Made by a program: the position numbers and the translations under genes
From: Devosia sp. 67-54
GTDB taxonomy: Bacteria > Pseudomonadota > Alphaproteobacteria > Rhizobiales > Devosiaceae
DNA: 64,000 nucleotides
Assembly: GCF_001899075.1 (NCBI RefSeq)
Contig: NZ_MKVA01000011.1
Location: forward strand, 620,001-684,000
Direction of reading: 5' to 3'
The notes under the pieces: generated by a model
Told to the model about the DNA's origin: nothing
The model's database searches: none
Seen by the model: only the letters and a program-made list of their open reading frames with translations
Part shown: piece by piece, positions 20,881-32,242 of the stretch
Position numbering within the stretch: position 1 is the stretch's first letter
How the letters are laid out: each line of letters opens with the position of its first letter

Positions 20881-22082
20881 GCGGCTTGTTCCCTGCGCGA
20901 CACCATCTCCACCACCGCATCGAGGATGGCGCCGGCGGCGAAGGCCAGCGCCACCGTCGGCACCGCGCCCAGGAGCACCAGATCCATCGCCGTCTGCCCG
21001 ACGCCCTGGAACACGAACACGCCGAAGCCGCCGCCGCCGATCAGCGCCGCCACCGTCGCGAGCCCGATGTTCTGCACCAGAACGATGCGGATGCCGGTGA
21101 GGATCACCGGAAAGGCGAGCGGCAGCTCGATCTGCAGCAGCCGCTGCCTGCCGGTCATGCCCATGCCACGCGCCGCCTCCTCGGTTTCGGGCGGCACGCC
21201 GTCGAGCCCGGCCACGGTGTTGGCCACCACCGGCAGCAGCGAATAGAGGAACAGTGCCAGCATCGCCGGGGCGATGCCGATGCCGGCGATGCCCAGCGCC
21301 GCCGCCCCCGGCACGCTCGCCGCGATCCAGGCGAGCGGCGCGATCAGCAGGCCGAACAGCGCGATGGAGGGAATGGTCTGCACCGCGTTGAGCACGTTGA
21401 GGATGACCGCTCGCAGCGGCAGCACGCGGTCGCAGACGATGCCGAGCGGGATGCCCACCACGATCGCCGCCAGCAGCGAGCCCAGCGCCAGCACCAGATG
21501 CGTTCCCGCCTCGCGCCAGAAGCTGTCGGCGCGGTTGGCGTATTCGCGCAGGACTGAAAGATCGTTCCACAGGCCCGACCACAGGATCGCCGCGATCACG
21601 GCGGCGATGGCCGCGAGCAGGCCGATGCGCGTCCACGGCTTGAGCTTCAGCCGTGCCACCGCGTCCGACGCCATCAGCGCATAGGCCAGCGTCAGCAGCC
21701 AGAAGCCGGTGGCCGGCGAGGTGCGCGAAATCTTGTCGCCGGCGGGCGTAAGAAAACGCGCCGCATCGCCGATGGCGATGGCCAGCGCCAGCAGCGCCGC
21801 GAGGCTGATCAGCAGCCGGAAGCGCGGCGCCAGCCGCATCAGCGCCATCGCCGCCGCGGCCGCCAGCACGCTGCCGACCAGCGCCAGCTCCCAGCCGGGC
21901 AGGGCATCGGGCAGCCCCACGCCGGTGCCCGGCACGATGCGGTTGGCGCGAAAGCCGGCGAACGGCGTCAGCGCGCCGGCGACCGCCAGCACCGCGACCA
22001 CGAGGCCGAGCCGGTCGAACGGGAGGCGGGATCGCGCGGGTGACGCTGCTGCGGCGAGGGCCATGGGGAGGGAGACGGGCAT
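20877..22082 (-). CDS. Osmoprotectant ABC permease with long N-terminal membrane extension, YehY-like
   Basis: Hydrophobic; NALNAVQTIPSIALFGLL...EEAARGMGMTGRQRLLQIELPLAFPVILTGIRIV. Confidence 0.85.
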   Translation of the reverse strand: MPVSLPMALAAAASPARSRLPFDRLGLVVAVLAVAGALTPFAGFRANRIVPGTGVGLPDALPGWELALVGSVLAAAAAMALMRLAPRFRLLISLAALLALAIAIGDAARFLTPAGDKISRTSPATGFWLLTLAYALMASDAVARLKLKPWTRIGLLAAIAAVIAAILWSGLWNDLSVLREYANRADSFWREAGTHLVLALGSLLAAIVVGIPLGIVCDRVLPLRAVILNVLNAVQTIPSIALFGLLIAPLAWIAASVPGAAALGIAGIGIAPAMLALFLYSLLPVVANTVAGLDGVPPETEEAARGMGMTGRQRLLQIELPLAFPVILTGIRIVLVQNIGLATVAALIGGGGFGVFVFQGVGQTAMDLVLLGAVPTVALAFAAGAILDAVVEMVSRREQAA

Positions 22083-22110
22083 GAAACCGCCCGTCTCGTC
22101 CAGTGCGATG

Positions 22111-23022
22111 TTACTTGAGGAAGCCGTTCTGCTTCAGCCAGTCGAAGGCCACGGCCTTGGCGCCTTCGCCGCCCACCTGGATGCGGCCGTTGAGCGTCTG
22201 CAGCGTGGTCAGGTCGAGCTTGGCGAACACCGGCGCCAGCAAATCCTTGATCTGCGGGTATTGCTGCAGCACCGCCTCGCGGATGATCGGCGCCGGCTGG
22301 TACACCGGCTGCACGCCCTTGTCGTCTTCGAGCACCACGAGGCCGGACGGCGCGATGCCGCCATCGGTGCCATAGACCATCGCGGCGTTGACCCCGTCGG
22401 TCTGGTTGGCCGCCGCCGCGATCGTCGCCGCGGTGTCGCCGCCCGACAGCGTCACCAATTGCTCGGGCTTCAGCGTGAAGCCGTACACCTGCTCGAACTT
22501 CGGCAGCGCCGCCGGCGAGCTCACGAACTCCGCCGAGGCGGCGAGCTTCACCTGGCCGCCGCCGGCGACCCATTTGCCGAAATCGGAGAAGGTCACCAGC
22601 TTGTTCTGCTCGGCGACGTCCTTGCGCAGCGCGATCGCCCAGGTGTTGTTGGCCGGCGCCGGAGCGAGCCAGACGATCTTGTTGGCGTCGTAGTCGAGCT
22701 TTTTGACCGCGTCATACGCCTTCTGCGCGTCGTTCCATTCCGGATCGTCCGCCTTGTTGAAGAAGAAGGCGCCGTTGCCGGTATATTCGGGATAGATGTC
22801 GATCTGCCCGGCAATGATCGCCGAACGCACCACCGAAGTGGCGCCGAGCTGGATCTTTTCGGTCACCGGAACGTTGTTCGCCTGCAGCACCTGCGAGATG
22901 ATGTTGCCCAACAGGCCACCTTCGGTGTCGATCTTGGACGATACCACCACCTGGGCATTGGCCATGCCGGCCGTAAGGACGACGGCGAGGCCGGCAGCAG
23001 CGAGCTTTGTCAGAAAACGCAT
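22111..23022 (-). CDS. Osmoprotectant ABC substrate-binding protein, OsmF/YehZ-like
   Basis: Signal peptide; VVVSSKIDTEGGLLGNIISQVLQANNVPVTEKIQLGATSVVRSAIIAGQIDIYPEYTGNGAFF. Confidence 0.9.
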   Translation of the reverse strand: MRFLTKLAAAGLAVVLTAGMANAQVVVSSKIDTEGGLLGNIISQVLQANNVPVTEKIQLGATSVVRSAIIAGQIDIYPEYTGNGAFFFNKADDPEWNDAQKAYDAVKKLDYDANKIVWLAPAPANNTWAIALRKDVAEQNKLVTFSDFGKWVAGGGQVKLAASAEFVSSPAALPKFEQVYGFTLKPEQLVTLSGGDTAATIAAAANQTDGVNAAMVYGTDGGIAPSGLVVLEDDKGVQPVYQPAPIIREAVLQQYPQIKDLLAPVFAKLDLTTLQTLNGRIQVGGEGAKAVAFDWLKQNGFLK

Positions 23023-23342
23023 GGTTGGTCTCCCTTGATGTCCCGGCTCAAGGGCCGGACGCTTGGACGTTGGCGGAGCGGAACGGCCCCATGCTCAAAA
23101 CCGGCGCGGGCGCAGAATGTTCCGGAAAAGATGCTCTCTTAGCCCCGCCGGAGATGCAAGGCGCATCCCGTCGATGTGAAATAGGCGCCCGAGACCGTGT
23201 TGAAAGGCCCCCAATGCCGCCGGGGAGCCTTTCGCAAACAAGGGGTTGACTCGAGTCGCGTGGGCGCACGGCCGCATGTAGTTGTCAGCCTTCCTGTCAG
23301 CCATTGCGAGGCGGACCGGAATGCCGGTCCAGCGCAGCCCGC

Positions 23343-24266
23343 TCAGCCCTGGTGCAGATAGGTGGCGCGCATTTCGCGCGGCGTCACGCCATAGGCGGTG
23401 CGGAACTGGTCGTAGAACTGGCTCAGCGAGTTGAAGCCGCTGGCATAGGCCACGTTCTCGATCGACAGCTCGCCCTCGAACAGCAGCGCCCGCGCCCGGA
23501 TCAGCCGCATGCGCACCACGAATTTGTGCAGCGACACGTTCATCACCGAGCTGAACAGGCTGAGCGCATAATTGGGATGCAGCCCCACCACGTCGGCCAA
23601 ATCCTCCGAGCGCAGCGGTTCGCCCAGATGCTCGAGCACGTGCTTGACCATCGCCACCACATAGCGCAGCGGCGTCGCCGCCTTGGTGCTGGGCGTCACC
23701 GCCTCGATCCAGGGCGGCAGGATCTCGTCCCAGCCGGTCACCGCGGCGCGGCGCAGCATCAGCGCGATCTCGGCGCGCAGGATGTCGCCGCGCTCGGCGT
23801 CGCCGCGCCGGTAGTCGTCGTACCAGCGGTGCAGCGTGTCGCTGCCGATGGCGTCCGCCGCAAGCGCGATCACCCCGCCGCCCATCATCGTGTCGGTGAG
23901 CTTGCCGAGATTGGGCATGTGCAGGAACGCATCGAGCGGCAGGTAGACGTTGCACTGCCGGCTGTCGCCCGCCGGCCCGCGATCCACCGCCACCGTGCGG
24001 TGCGGGATGCCGGCCCAGAACATCACCAGCCGCCGCGACGGCGCCAGCACGTCGCGTCCGTCGATGACGTAGCGCATGGCCCCGTCGGTCAGCCAGTTGA
24101 GCTCGATATGGCCGTGGAAATGCTCGCGTGCCATCACCACCGGATCGAACCAGCGGATGCCGAAGCGGCCGAAGGCCGGGTTCTGCGCGTAGAATTTGCG
24201 GTCGGGACGCGGCACGGGGGCCGGCGCGACGGGGCGTTTCGGGCTGGCGGCGGACGGGGCGGGCAT
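23343..24266 (-). CDS. AraC-family regulator, MelR-like
   Basis: N-terminal cupin (HFHGHIELNWLTDGAMRYVIDGRD) plus C-terminal AraC HTH (SIENVAYASGFNSLSQFYDQFRTAYGVTPREMRATYL); divergent from a GH4 gene. Confidence 0.88.
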   Translation of the reverse strand: MPAPSAASPKRPVAPAPVPRPDRKFYAQNPAFGRFGIRWFDPVVMAREHFHGHIELNWLTDGAMRYVIDGRDVLAPSRRLVMFWAGIPHRTVAVDRGPAGDSRQCNVYLPLDAFLHMPNLGKLTDTMMGGGVIALAADAIGSDTLHRWYDDYRRGDAERGDILRAEIALMLRRAAVTGWDEILPPWIEAVTPSTKAATPLRYVVAMVKHVLEHLGEPLRSEDLADVVGLHPNYALSLFSSVMNVSLHKFVVRMRLIRARALLFEGELSIENVAYASGFNSLSQFYDQFRTAYGVTPREMRATYLHQG

Positions 24267-24370
24267 TTCGAGAAAAACCGGAAAACTCGCTTAGGATGCC
24301 GGATTGCGGGGCAGGCGGCAAGAGCTAGGGTCGCGCCACGTCCGGCGCAGCGCCGGCAGAGGAAACACCC

Positions 24371-25744
24371 ATGCCCAGCCCCAAGATCACCTTCATCGGC
24401 GCCGGCTCGACCGTGTTCATGAAGAACATCGTCGGCGACGTGCTGCAGCGCGACGCCCTGCGCGACGCCCGCATCGCGCTGATGGACATCAATCCCGAGC
24501 GGCTCGAGGAGAGCGCGGTGATCGCCGGCAAGCTGGTGCAGACGCTCGGCACCAAAGCCACGGTCGAGACCTTCGCCGACCAGCGCCGCGCCCTCGAGGG
24601 CGCCGATTTCGTCGTCGTCTGCTTCCAGATCGGCGGCTACGATCCCTGCACCATCACCGATTTCGAGGTGCCCAAACGCCTCGGCCTGCGCCAGACCATC
24701 GCCGACACGCTGGGCCTCGGCGGCATCATGCGCGGCATCCGCACCGTGCCGCATCTGTGGAAGATCTGCGAGGACATGCTCGCGGTCTGCCCCGAGGCGA
24801 TCATGCTGCAATACGTCAACCCGATGGCCATCAACACCTGGGCCATCGCCGCGAAATACCCGGCCATCAGGCAGGTGGGCCTCTGCCATTCGGTGCAGGG
24901 CACCGCGCACGAGCTGGCGCGCGATCTCGACATCGATCCGGCGACGCTGCGCTATCGTGCCGCCGGCATCAACCACATGGCATTCTACCTCGAATTCGAG
25001 CAGCGCCAGCCCGACGGCAGCTACCGCAACCTCTATCCCGACCTGCTGCGCGCCTATCGCGAGGGCCGGGCGCCCAAGCCCAACAGCTGGAACGCCCGCT
25101 GCCCCAACAAGGTGCGCTACGAGATGCTGACCCGGCTCGGCTATTTCGTCACCGAGAGCTCCGAGCATTTCGCGGAATACGTGCCGTGGTTCATCAAGGA
25201 GGGCCGCGACGATTTGATCGAGAAATACGGCATTCCGCTCGACGAATATCCCAAACGCTGCGTTGAGCAGATCGCCCGCTGGAAGCGCGAGGCCGAACGC
25301 TACAAGACCGCCAACACCGTGGAGGTGAAGACCAGCCACGAATACGCCTCCGAGATCATGAACTCGCGCTGGACCGGCCAGCCCTCGGTGATCTACGGCA
25401 ACGTGCGCAACACCGGCCTTGTCACCTCGCTGCCCGAGGGCTGCGCCGTCGAGGTGCCGTGCCTTGTCGACCAGAGCGGCATCCAGCCCACCCATATCGG
25501 GGCGCTGCCGCCGCAGCTCACCGCGCTGATCCGCACCAATGTCAACGTGCAGGAGCTGACCGTCGCCGCGCTCATGACCGAGAACCGCGAGCACATCTAC
25601 CACGCCGCCATGCTCGACCCGCACACGGCGGCCGAGCTCGACCTCGACCAGATCTGGCAGCTCGTCGACGATCTGCTGGTCGCCCACGACCGGTGGCTGC
25701 CCGAATGGGCCCGCATCGCCCCGGGCCGCGTCGCCGCCGAGTAG
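24371..25744 (+). CDS. melA: GH4 family glycosidase, alpha-galactosidase/alpha-glucosidase type
   Basis: KITFIGAGSTVFMKNIVGDVLQ...YVNPMAINTWA...VGLCHSVQGTAHELARDLDID...AAGINHMAFYLEFE. Confidence 0.88.
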   Translation: MPSPKITFIGAGSTVFMKNIVGDVLQRDALRDARIALMDINPERLEESAVIAGKLVQTLGTKATVETFADQRRALEGADFVVVCFQIGGYDPCTITDFEVPKRLGLRQTIADTLGLGGIMRGIRTVPHLWKICEDMLAVCPEAIMLQYVNPMAINTWAIAAKYPAIRQVGLCHSVQGTAHELARDLDIDPATLRYRAAGINHMAFYLEFEQRQPDGSYRNLYPDLLRAYREGRAPKPNSWNARCPNKVRYEMLTRLGYFVTESSEHFAEYVPWFIKEGRDDLIEKYGIPLDEYPKRCVEQIARWKREAERYKTANTVEVKTSHEYASEIMNSRWTGQPSVIYGNVRNTGLVTSLPEGCAVEVPCLVDQSGIQPTHIGALPPQLTALIRTNVNVQELTVAALMTENREHIYHAAMLDPHTAAELDLDQIWQLVDDLLVAHDRWLPEWARIAPGRVAAE

Positions 25745-25825
25745 CTGTCTGACACGCCGGCGGGTGCTTGATCATGAACGCAAAGCCGTGACACAACCCG
25801 CCGACCCGTGAATGTGGAGAGTGTT

Positions 25826-26764
25826 ATGGGCAAGCGCAGGATCGCCGTCATCGGCGTGGGCAAGATCGCCGTCGACCAGCATCTGCCGGTGATCGACCGC
25901 TCGGACGACTTCAAGCTCGCCGCCACCGTGTCGGGCCGCCTCGTCGCCCACAACGGCCTGCCGGTGTTCAAGACCGCGGCCGAGCTCTACAGGGCGCTGC
26001 CCGAAATCGACCTGGTCGCCATCTGCACCCCGCCGGGCGTGCGGCATGCCTATGTCCGCGAGGCGCTCGACGCCGGCAAGGACGTGCTGATGGAAAAGCC
26101 ACCGACCCCGACCATCTCCGAGCTCGACGACCTCGTCGCCTACGCCAAGAAGAAAAAGCGCGTGCTCTTCCAGACCTGGCACAGCCGCTACAACGAAGCG
26201 GTCGACGCCACCAGGAAGATCGTCAAGCGCGACGGCGTGAAATCGGTGCGCATCGACTGGCGCGAGAGCGTGCGCAAATGGCACCCGGGCCAGGACTGGG
26301 TGTGGCAGCCCGGCGGCTTCGGCGTCTGCGATCCGGGCATCAACGCGCTGTCGATCTTCACCAAGGTGCTGCCGTTCCCGGTGTTCGTCGACAGCGCCAG
26401 CCTGCGCTTTCCGTCCAACCGGCAGACCCCGGTCGACGTCGAGATCAAGTTCAAGTCGTCGGAGCCGAACCAGCCCGAGATGTCGGCCGGCTTCAACTGG
26501 CTCGAGGAATCGGGCGAGATCTGGACCATCCGCATCGTCACCGGCCGCGGCGACGAGCTGAAGCTCGAAAACGGCGGCCGCAAGCTCGTGGTCAACGGCG
26601 CCACCACCATCGAGAACCCCGACAACGAATACGAGCAGATCTACGCCCACTTCGCCAAGCTGCTGAAGAAGCGCAAATCGGACGTCTCCGACGCCCCCCT
26701 GCGGCTGGTCGCCGACGCCTTCCTGCTGGGGGCGAGGGAGAATGTCGACGAGTTCCACTGGTAG
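25826..26764 (+). CDS. Gfo/Idh/MocA oxidoreductase, D-galactose 1-dehydrogenase-like
   Basis: MGKRRIAVIGVGKIAVDQHLPVI...DVLMEKPPTPTISELDDLVAYAKKKKRVLFQTWHSRYNEAVD...GGFGVCDPGINALSIFTKVLP. Confidence 0.8.
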   Translation: MGKRRIAVIGVGKIAVDQHLPVIDRSDDFKLAATVSGRLVAHNGLPVFKTAAELYRALPEIDLVAICTPPGVRHAYVREALDAGKDVLMEKPPTPTISELDDLVAYAKKKKRVLFQTWHSRYNEAVDATRKIVKRDGVKSVRIDWRESVRKWHPGQDWVWQPGGFGVCDPGINALSIFTKVLPFPVFVDSASLRFPSNRQTPVDVEIKFKSSEPNQPEMSAGFNWLEESGEIWTIRIVTGRGDELKLENGGRKLVVNGATTIENPDNEYEQIYAHFAKLLKKRKSDVSDAPLRLVADAFLLGARENVDEFHW

Positions 26765-26793
26765 GGTAGGGCACGTCCCCTCCGCACCGACCG

Positions 26794-26876
26794 GGTGTCA
26801 TCCCCGCGAAAGCGGGGACCCAGCCTTCACCTTGCGCAAGCGGCCAGGTGGGTCCCCGCTTTCGCGGGGATGACAC
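26794..26876. repeat. Perfect 27-bp inverted repeat (GTGTCATCCCCGCGAAAGCGGGGACCC / GGGTCCCCGCTTTCGCGGGGATGACAC), 29-nt spacer
   Basis: Arms 26794-26820 and 26850-26876 are exact reverse complements; lies between convergent genes. Confidence 0.95.
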
Positions 26877-26888
26877 GCAACGGAGTGT

Positions 26889-27583
<695 letters not shown>

Positions 27584-27587
<4 letters not shown>

Positions 27588-29449
27588 GCGTGTGCCAGCG
27601 TGCCGTGCACGCCCCCCAGATAGGCGTCCTGAACCAGCGTATTGCTCTTGATCTGTTCGGGCGTGCCCTCGACCAGCACCTTGCCCTCCTGCAGCACCGT
27701 CACCTGCCCCGCCAGCTCGAACAGCGAATCCATGTCGTGGTCGATGACCACCAGGGTGCGCCCCTGGCCGATCGATTTCAGCAATTGCACCGTCTCCGCC
27801 CGCTCGGTGGGGCTCATGCCGGCCAGCGGCTCGTCGAGCAGCAGCAGGCTCGGCCGTGTCGCCAGCGCCAGCCCCACTTCCAGCCGCCGCTTTTCGCCAT
27901 AGGCGAGCTCGGCCACCGGCGTGTCCGGCCGCTGCGTCAGGTTCACCAGCTCGAGCGTGTGGTCGACCTGCTCGGTGAGCCCGGGAATGCGCTTGAGGCT
28001 GCGGAACAAATCGAGTCGGAAGCGGCCGCGCAGCGCCGCCAGCGCCGCGATGGTCAGGTTCTCGCGCACCGTCAGCCGGTTGAACAGCTGATTGATCTGG
28101 TAGCTCTTGGTGAGCCCGAGCTGGCACACATCGGCCACCGCCATGCCGGTGATGTCGCGGCCGTCGAACACGATCTTGCCCGAGCTCGGCTTCACCTCGC
28201 AGGTCAGCATCTTGAAGAACGTGCTCTTGCCCGCCCCGTTCGGCCCGATGATGCCGCGCAGCTCGCCCTGGCGCACCGAGAAGTCGATGTCGCTGTTGGC
28301 GACGATGCCGCCATAGCGCTTGGAGAGCCCCGACGCCTCGAGGATGATGCCGGCCGGCTCCTGCGGCGCCGGCGCCCGCGGCGTTGCCGCGACCGCCGCC
28401 GGTGTTGTTGCGACGGGAACCGCCGCCGCCGGCGGCGCCGCTGCGGCCTGCGCCGCCGCCGCTGCGCGCTTCGCCTTGCAGCCGGTGAGCAGCCCCCAAA
28501 GGTCGTCGAGGCCACCGATGAGGCCGCGCCTCAGGCCGCACACCAGCACCACGAAGATGATGCCGAGCACCAGCTTCCAGGCGGCGCCGAGGCCGGTGGA
28601 CGATTGCAGGAAGTCCTGCAGGAACAGCCACACCGCCGCGCCCAGCAGCGGCCCGAACAGCGTGCCGGTGCCGCCGATCGCCGCCTGCATCACCAATTGC
28701 CCGGAGGTGCCGAAGGTGAAGGCGTCGGGCGGCATGAACGCCTGCAGCACGCCCAGCATGCCGCCGGCGAACCCGGCATAGGCGGCCGCCACCACGAAGG
28801 CGGTGAGCTTGTAGCCGTGGATGTTGTGGCCGACGGCCGAGGCGCGCAGCGGGTTCTCGCGGATCGCCCGGAAGATGGCGCCCACCGGCGAGCGCACGAT
28901 CCTCAGCGCCACCACGATGCCGATGAAATAGCAGACGGCGAAGAACTGGTAGAGCGACCAGCCGGTGCTGAAATCGAGGTCGAGCGAGCCGAGGTGGAAA
29001 TGCGGCGTCGGCACGCCCGGCAGGCCGTTTTCGCCGCCGGTCCACTCGGCCAGCGGGTTGAACTCGACGAAGTAGAACACTTCGGCGATCGCCACCGTGA
29101 TCATGGCGAAATAGATGCCGGTGCGCCTCAGCGCGATGAGGCCGATGAGGTAGCCGACGACGGCCGCCACCACCATGCCCAGCACCAGCGCCAGCACCAC
29201 GCTGGGGAAGCCCAGCCGGGTCAGGATGTAGGCGGCGAAGAAGCCGCCGGTGCCGAAGAACGCCGACTGGCCGAACGACAGCAGGCCGGTGAAGCCGAAC
29301 AGGATGTCGAAGCCGATGCCGAACAGCCCCCACACCAGCACGCGGTTGACGGTGTCGGGCGAGGCGCCGATCCAGCCCAGCACGAACGGCGCGAGCACCA
29401 GTCCGACGAGGGTCAGCAGTTCGACGAGGAACGGATGGTGTCTGAGCAT
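27584..29449 (-). CDS. LivM-LivG fusion: Liv-type permease joined to ATP-binding domain through an Ala/Pro-rich linker
   Basis: N-terminal permease (LVLAPFVLGWIGASPDTVNRVLVWGLFGIGFDILFGFTGLLSFGQSAFFGTG), linker (AAAAAQAAAAPPAAAVPVATTPAAVAATPRAPAPQEPAG), then ABC domain (GPNGAGKSTFF...LAYGEKRRLEVGLALATRPSLLLLDEPLAGMSP). Confidence 0.92.
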
Positions 29450-29462
29450 CGGTGCTGGTCGC

Positions 29463-30338
29463 CTATTCGCGGCTCGCCGAGCCGAGCAGCCCGTACGGTC
29501 TGAGGACCAGCACCAGCGTCATGGCGACGAACAGCATGACGTAGGCGTAGCCCGGATTGAACATGGAGGTGATGCTGATGATCTCGCCGGCGATCAGCCC
29601 GCCCAGCACCGCGCCGGGGAACGAGCCGACGCCGCCGATCACCACCACCACGAAGGTCTGCACCAGGATCGGCTCGCCCACATCGGGCGCGAGCGACACC
29701 ACCGGCGCGTTGACGATGCCGGCAAACCCCGCCGCCGCCGCGCCGATGCCGAACACCAGCATGAACACGCGATAGACGTTGATGCCGAGCGAGCCCACCA
29801 TCACCGGATCTTCGATCCCGGCCCTGACGATCATGCCGAGCTTGGTGCGGTAGAGCACGAGATACAGCACCAGCAGCGCCACCGCGACGATGCCGAACAG
29901 CGCCAGCCGGTAGGTGGGATAGACCATGAAGCCGAGATTGGTGATGCCGACGAGGCCGGGCGGCGGCGGCACCGATTTGGACAGGCTGCCGAAGAAGAAG
30001 CGCACCGCCTCGACGAACACGATCCCCAGCCCGAACGTCACCAGGATCTGGTCCTCCGCCGGGCGGTTGTAGAAATAGCGGATGATGCCGCGTTCCATCA
30101 GCACGCCGACCAGCATCACGAACAGCGTTCCGACCACCACGGCCAGCGGGAACGAGCCGGTGTAGCTGAAGGCGACGTAGCCGGCGTAGCCGCCGAGCAT
30201 GAACATGGCGCCATGCGCCAGGTTGAGCACGCCGAGCGTGCCGTAGATGATGGTGAGGCCGGACGAGATCAGCGCCAGCAGCGCTCCCAGCACCAGCCCG
30301 TTGAACATCTGCGACAGGAAGTTTGCCCAGTTGACCAC
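29463..30338 (-). CDS. livH: Liv-type ABC permease (LivH)
   Basis: NGLVLGALLALISSGLTIIYGTLGVLNLAHGAMFMLGGYAGY...FVVVVIGGVGSFPGAVLGGLIAGEI. Confidence 0.92.
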   Translation of the reverse strand: MVNWANFLSQMFNGLVLGALLALISSGLTIIYGTLGVLNLAHGAMFMLGGYAGYVAFSYTGSFPLAVVVGTLFVMLVGVLMERGIIRYFYNRPAEDQILVTFGLGIVFVEAVRFFFGSLSKSVPPPPGLVGITNLGFMVYPTYRLALFGIVAVALLVLYLVLYRTKLGMIVRAGIEDPVMVGSLGINVYRVFMLVFGIGAAAAGFAGIVNAPVVSLAPDVGEPILVQTFVVVVIGGVGSFPGAVLGGLIAGEIISITSMFNPGYAYVMLFVAMTLVLVLRPYGLLGSASRE

Positions 30339-30397
30339 GCTCGACCTCGCGCATGATGGGTCGCCGCCGCGGCGGCGGCGACCGGGGTTTCAGACGA

Positions 30398-31738
30398 TCA
30401 GGTGTACGAGCCCAGCTGGCAGCCGAAGGCGTCGGGCGCCTGCATCAGGCCTTCGCCCGGCACCACTTCCAGCACTTCCCAGAAGTCCTCGTCGTTCTTC
30501 ATGTCGCTGGGCTTCTTGCCGCGCACGATGACCACCGGGCGCACGCACTGGTGATCCTCGGGACGATAATGCACGTCGCCGAGCAGCGAGGGCATGGTCT
30601 CGCCCTTTTCCCACGTCTTGATCACGTCCGGCGGGTAGAAGGTGCCGGCCTCGGTGACCACCCGCGCCCAGTGGGCGAAGCTGACATAGGAGTTCTCGGC
30701 GCCCCATTCCGGCCGGTAGCCGTACTTCTTGAAGAACGCCTCGACGAACATCTTGGCCAGCGGATACTGGTCCTCCTGCGTCCACCAGAAATCGGTGGCC
30801 GCATAGACGCCTTCCATCACGTCGGCGCCCACTTCCTTGGACAGGAACGGGATCTGGTACGGGATCACCAGGTTCATCGTCGGCAGCAGCCCGAACTGCT
30901 TGGCCTGCTGCGTGCTGAGCACCGCGTCGCGGCCCCAGTTCACGTTGATCAGGAACTCGGCGCCGGAATTGGCGATGTTGGTGAGGTACTGGCTGAAGTC
31001 CTGCGTGCCGAGCGGCGAGACCTGGTCGGTCACCTGCGTCCAGCCCGCATTCTGCGTCAGGTAGTCGTTGACCGATTTGGTCACCGTGTGCCCGTAGGTG
31101 TAGTCGGGCGTCATGAACGCCGCCTTGCGGTTCTTGCCGAAGGCCTTGACCAGCACCGGCCCGATCGCCGCCGCGGCCGTCTGGCCGAAGAAGTTCTGGC
31201 GGAAGCCGTAGCGCACGCAGTCCTTGCCGGTGGTGTCGTTGGAGCCGGAAATGCCCGCGAGGTACAGCACCTTCTCGCGGTCGGCGAGGTGGTTGAGCGC
31301 CACCGCGACGGCGCTCGAGGTCGAGCCCGTCATCAGCACGATCTTGTTGTCGGCGATGAAGCGCTGCTCCGCCTGCACGGCGTCGTTCGGCTTGGCGGCG
31401 GAATCGGCCACCAGCAGCTTCACTTCCTTGCCCAGCAGGCCCTTGGTGAGGCTCGGCACGAACTGCTTCATCAGATCGTGGCCGGTGTTCATGTGCTCGA
31501 CCGCGAGCTCCCAGCCCTTCAGCTCGTCCTCGCCCTGCACCGCATAGGTGCCGGTGCGCGGCACGGCGACGCCGATCGATACCGAATCGCCCGACGATCC
31601 GGCCGGCCAGGTGCCGAGCGGCGGCTGGTCTTCGGCGAAGGCGAAGCTGGGCAGCAGGCTTGCACCCGCGGCGGCGCCCGTAGCCAGAAGCATTGTACGG
31701 CGGCTGATGCCGCCGCTGAAAAGATCATGGTCCTTCAT
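30398..31738 (-). CDS. Liv/urea/amide-type ABC substrate-binding protein
   Basis: Tat-like leader SRRTMLLATGAAAGASLLPSFAFA; SIGVAVPRTGTYAVQGEDELKGWELAVEHMN; type-I periplasmic binding protein fold. Confidence 0.88.
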   Translation of the reverse strand: MKDHDLFSGGISRRTMLLATGAAAGASLLPSFAFAEDQPPLGTWPAGSSGDSVSIGVAVPRTGTYAVQGEDELKGWELAVEHMNTGHDLMKQFVPSLTKGLLGKEVKLLVADSAAKPNDAVQAEQRFIADNKIVLMTGSTSSAVAVALNHLADREKVLYLAGISGSNDTTGKDCVRYGFRQNFFGQTAAAAIGPVLVKAFGKNRKAAFMTPDYTYGHTVTKSVNDYLTQNAGWTQVTDQVSPLGTQDFSQYLTNIANSGAEFLINVNWGRDAVLSTQQAKQFGLLPTMNLVIPYQIPFLSKEVGADVMEGVYAATDFWWTQEDQYPLAKMFVEAFFKKYGYRPEWGAENSYVSFAHWARVVTEAGTFYPPDVIKTWEKGETMPSLLGDVHYRPEDHQCVRPVVIVRGKKPSDMKNDEDFWEVLEVVPGEGLMQAPDAFGCQLGSYT

Positions 31739-31930
31739 TTGGTCCTCCCAAGCTGCACACCGGCCGGTGCCGGCGCGGGCAGTCATGCTTGGCAGGAGAC
31801 CGGCTCCTGGCGTGCGGGGCCGGCGCCTTCTGTCGAGGCGTATCGGGCCCGGGCCATTGGCCTCCTCCTGCCAACTCCCGGGACGGAGTAGAATCGAGCA
31901 AGCTGATGAAAGCCTGACCCGGAACTGACC

Positions 31931-32242
31931 TCAAGCTGACTTTCCCGGCAGCCCGAGCGCCTGCTCCAGCGCCGCCAGCAGCCGGGCGACGTCGGCGGCC
32001 CGCACCGGCTCGCCGGCGACGAAGCGGTCGTCGAGCTCGATCGCGATATTGCCCACTTCGGCATAGCCGAAGGTGCCGGCGGCGCCCGCGAGCCCGTGCA
32101 CGATGCGCGCCAGGTCCTCGAGCCTGCCGCTGTCGCTGAGCTGCGCGATGGCCTGCCGGTCGGCGTCGAGCCGGGCCCGGAACGAGCCGTCCGGATCGAG
32201 CAGCTTCAGGTCCTGCCCGGTCGGCCGCGGCGTCCGCATCAA
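31931..32242 (-). CDS. Histidine phosphotransfer (HPt) domain protein
   Basis: LARIVHGLAGAAGTFGYAEVGNIAIELDDRF; 103 aa, next to response regulators. Confidence 0.75.
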   Translation of the reverse strand: MMRTPRPTGQDLKLLDPDGSFRARLDADRQAIAQLSDSGRLEDLARIVHGLAGAAGTFGYAEVGNIAIELDDRFVAGEPVRAADVARLLAALEQALGLPGKSA

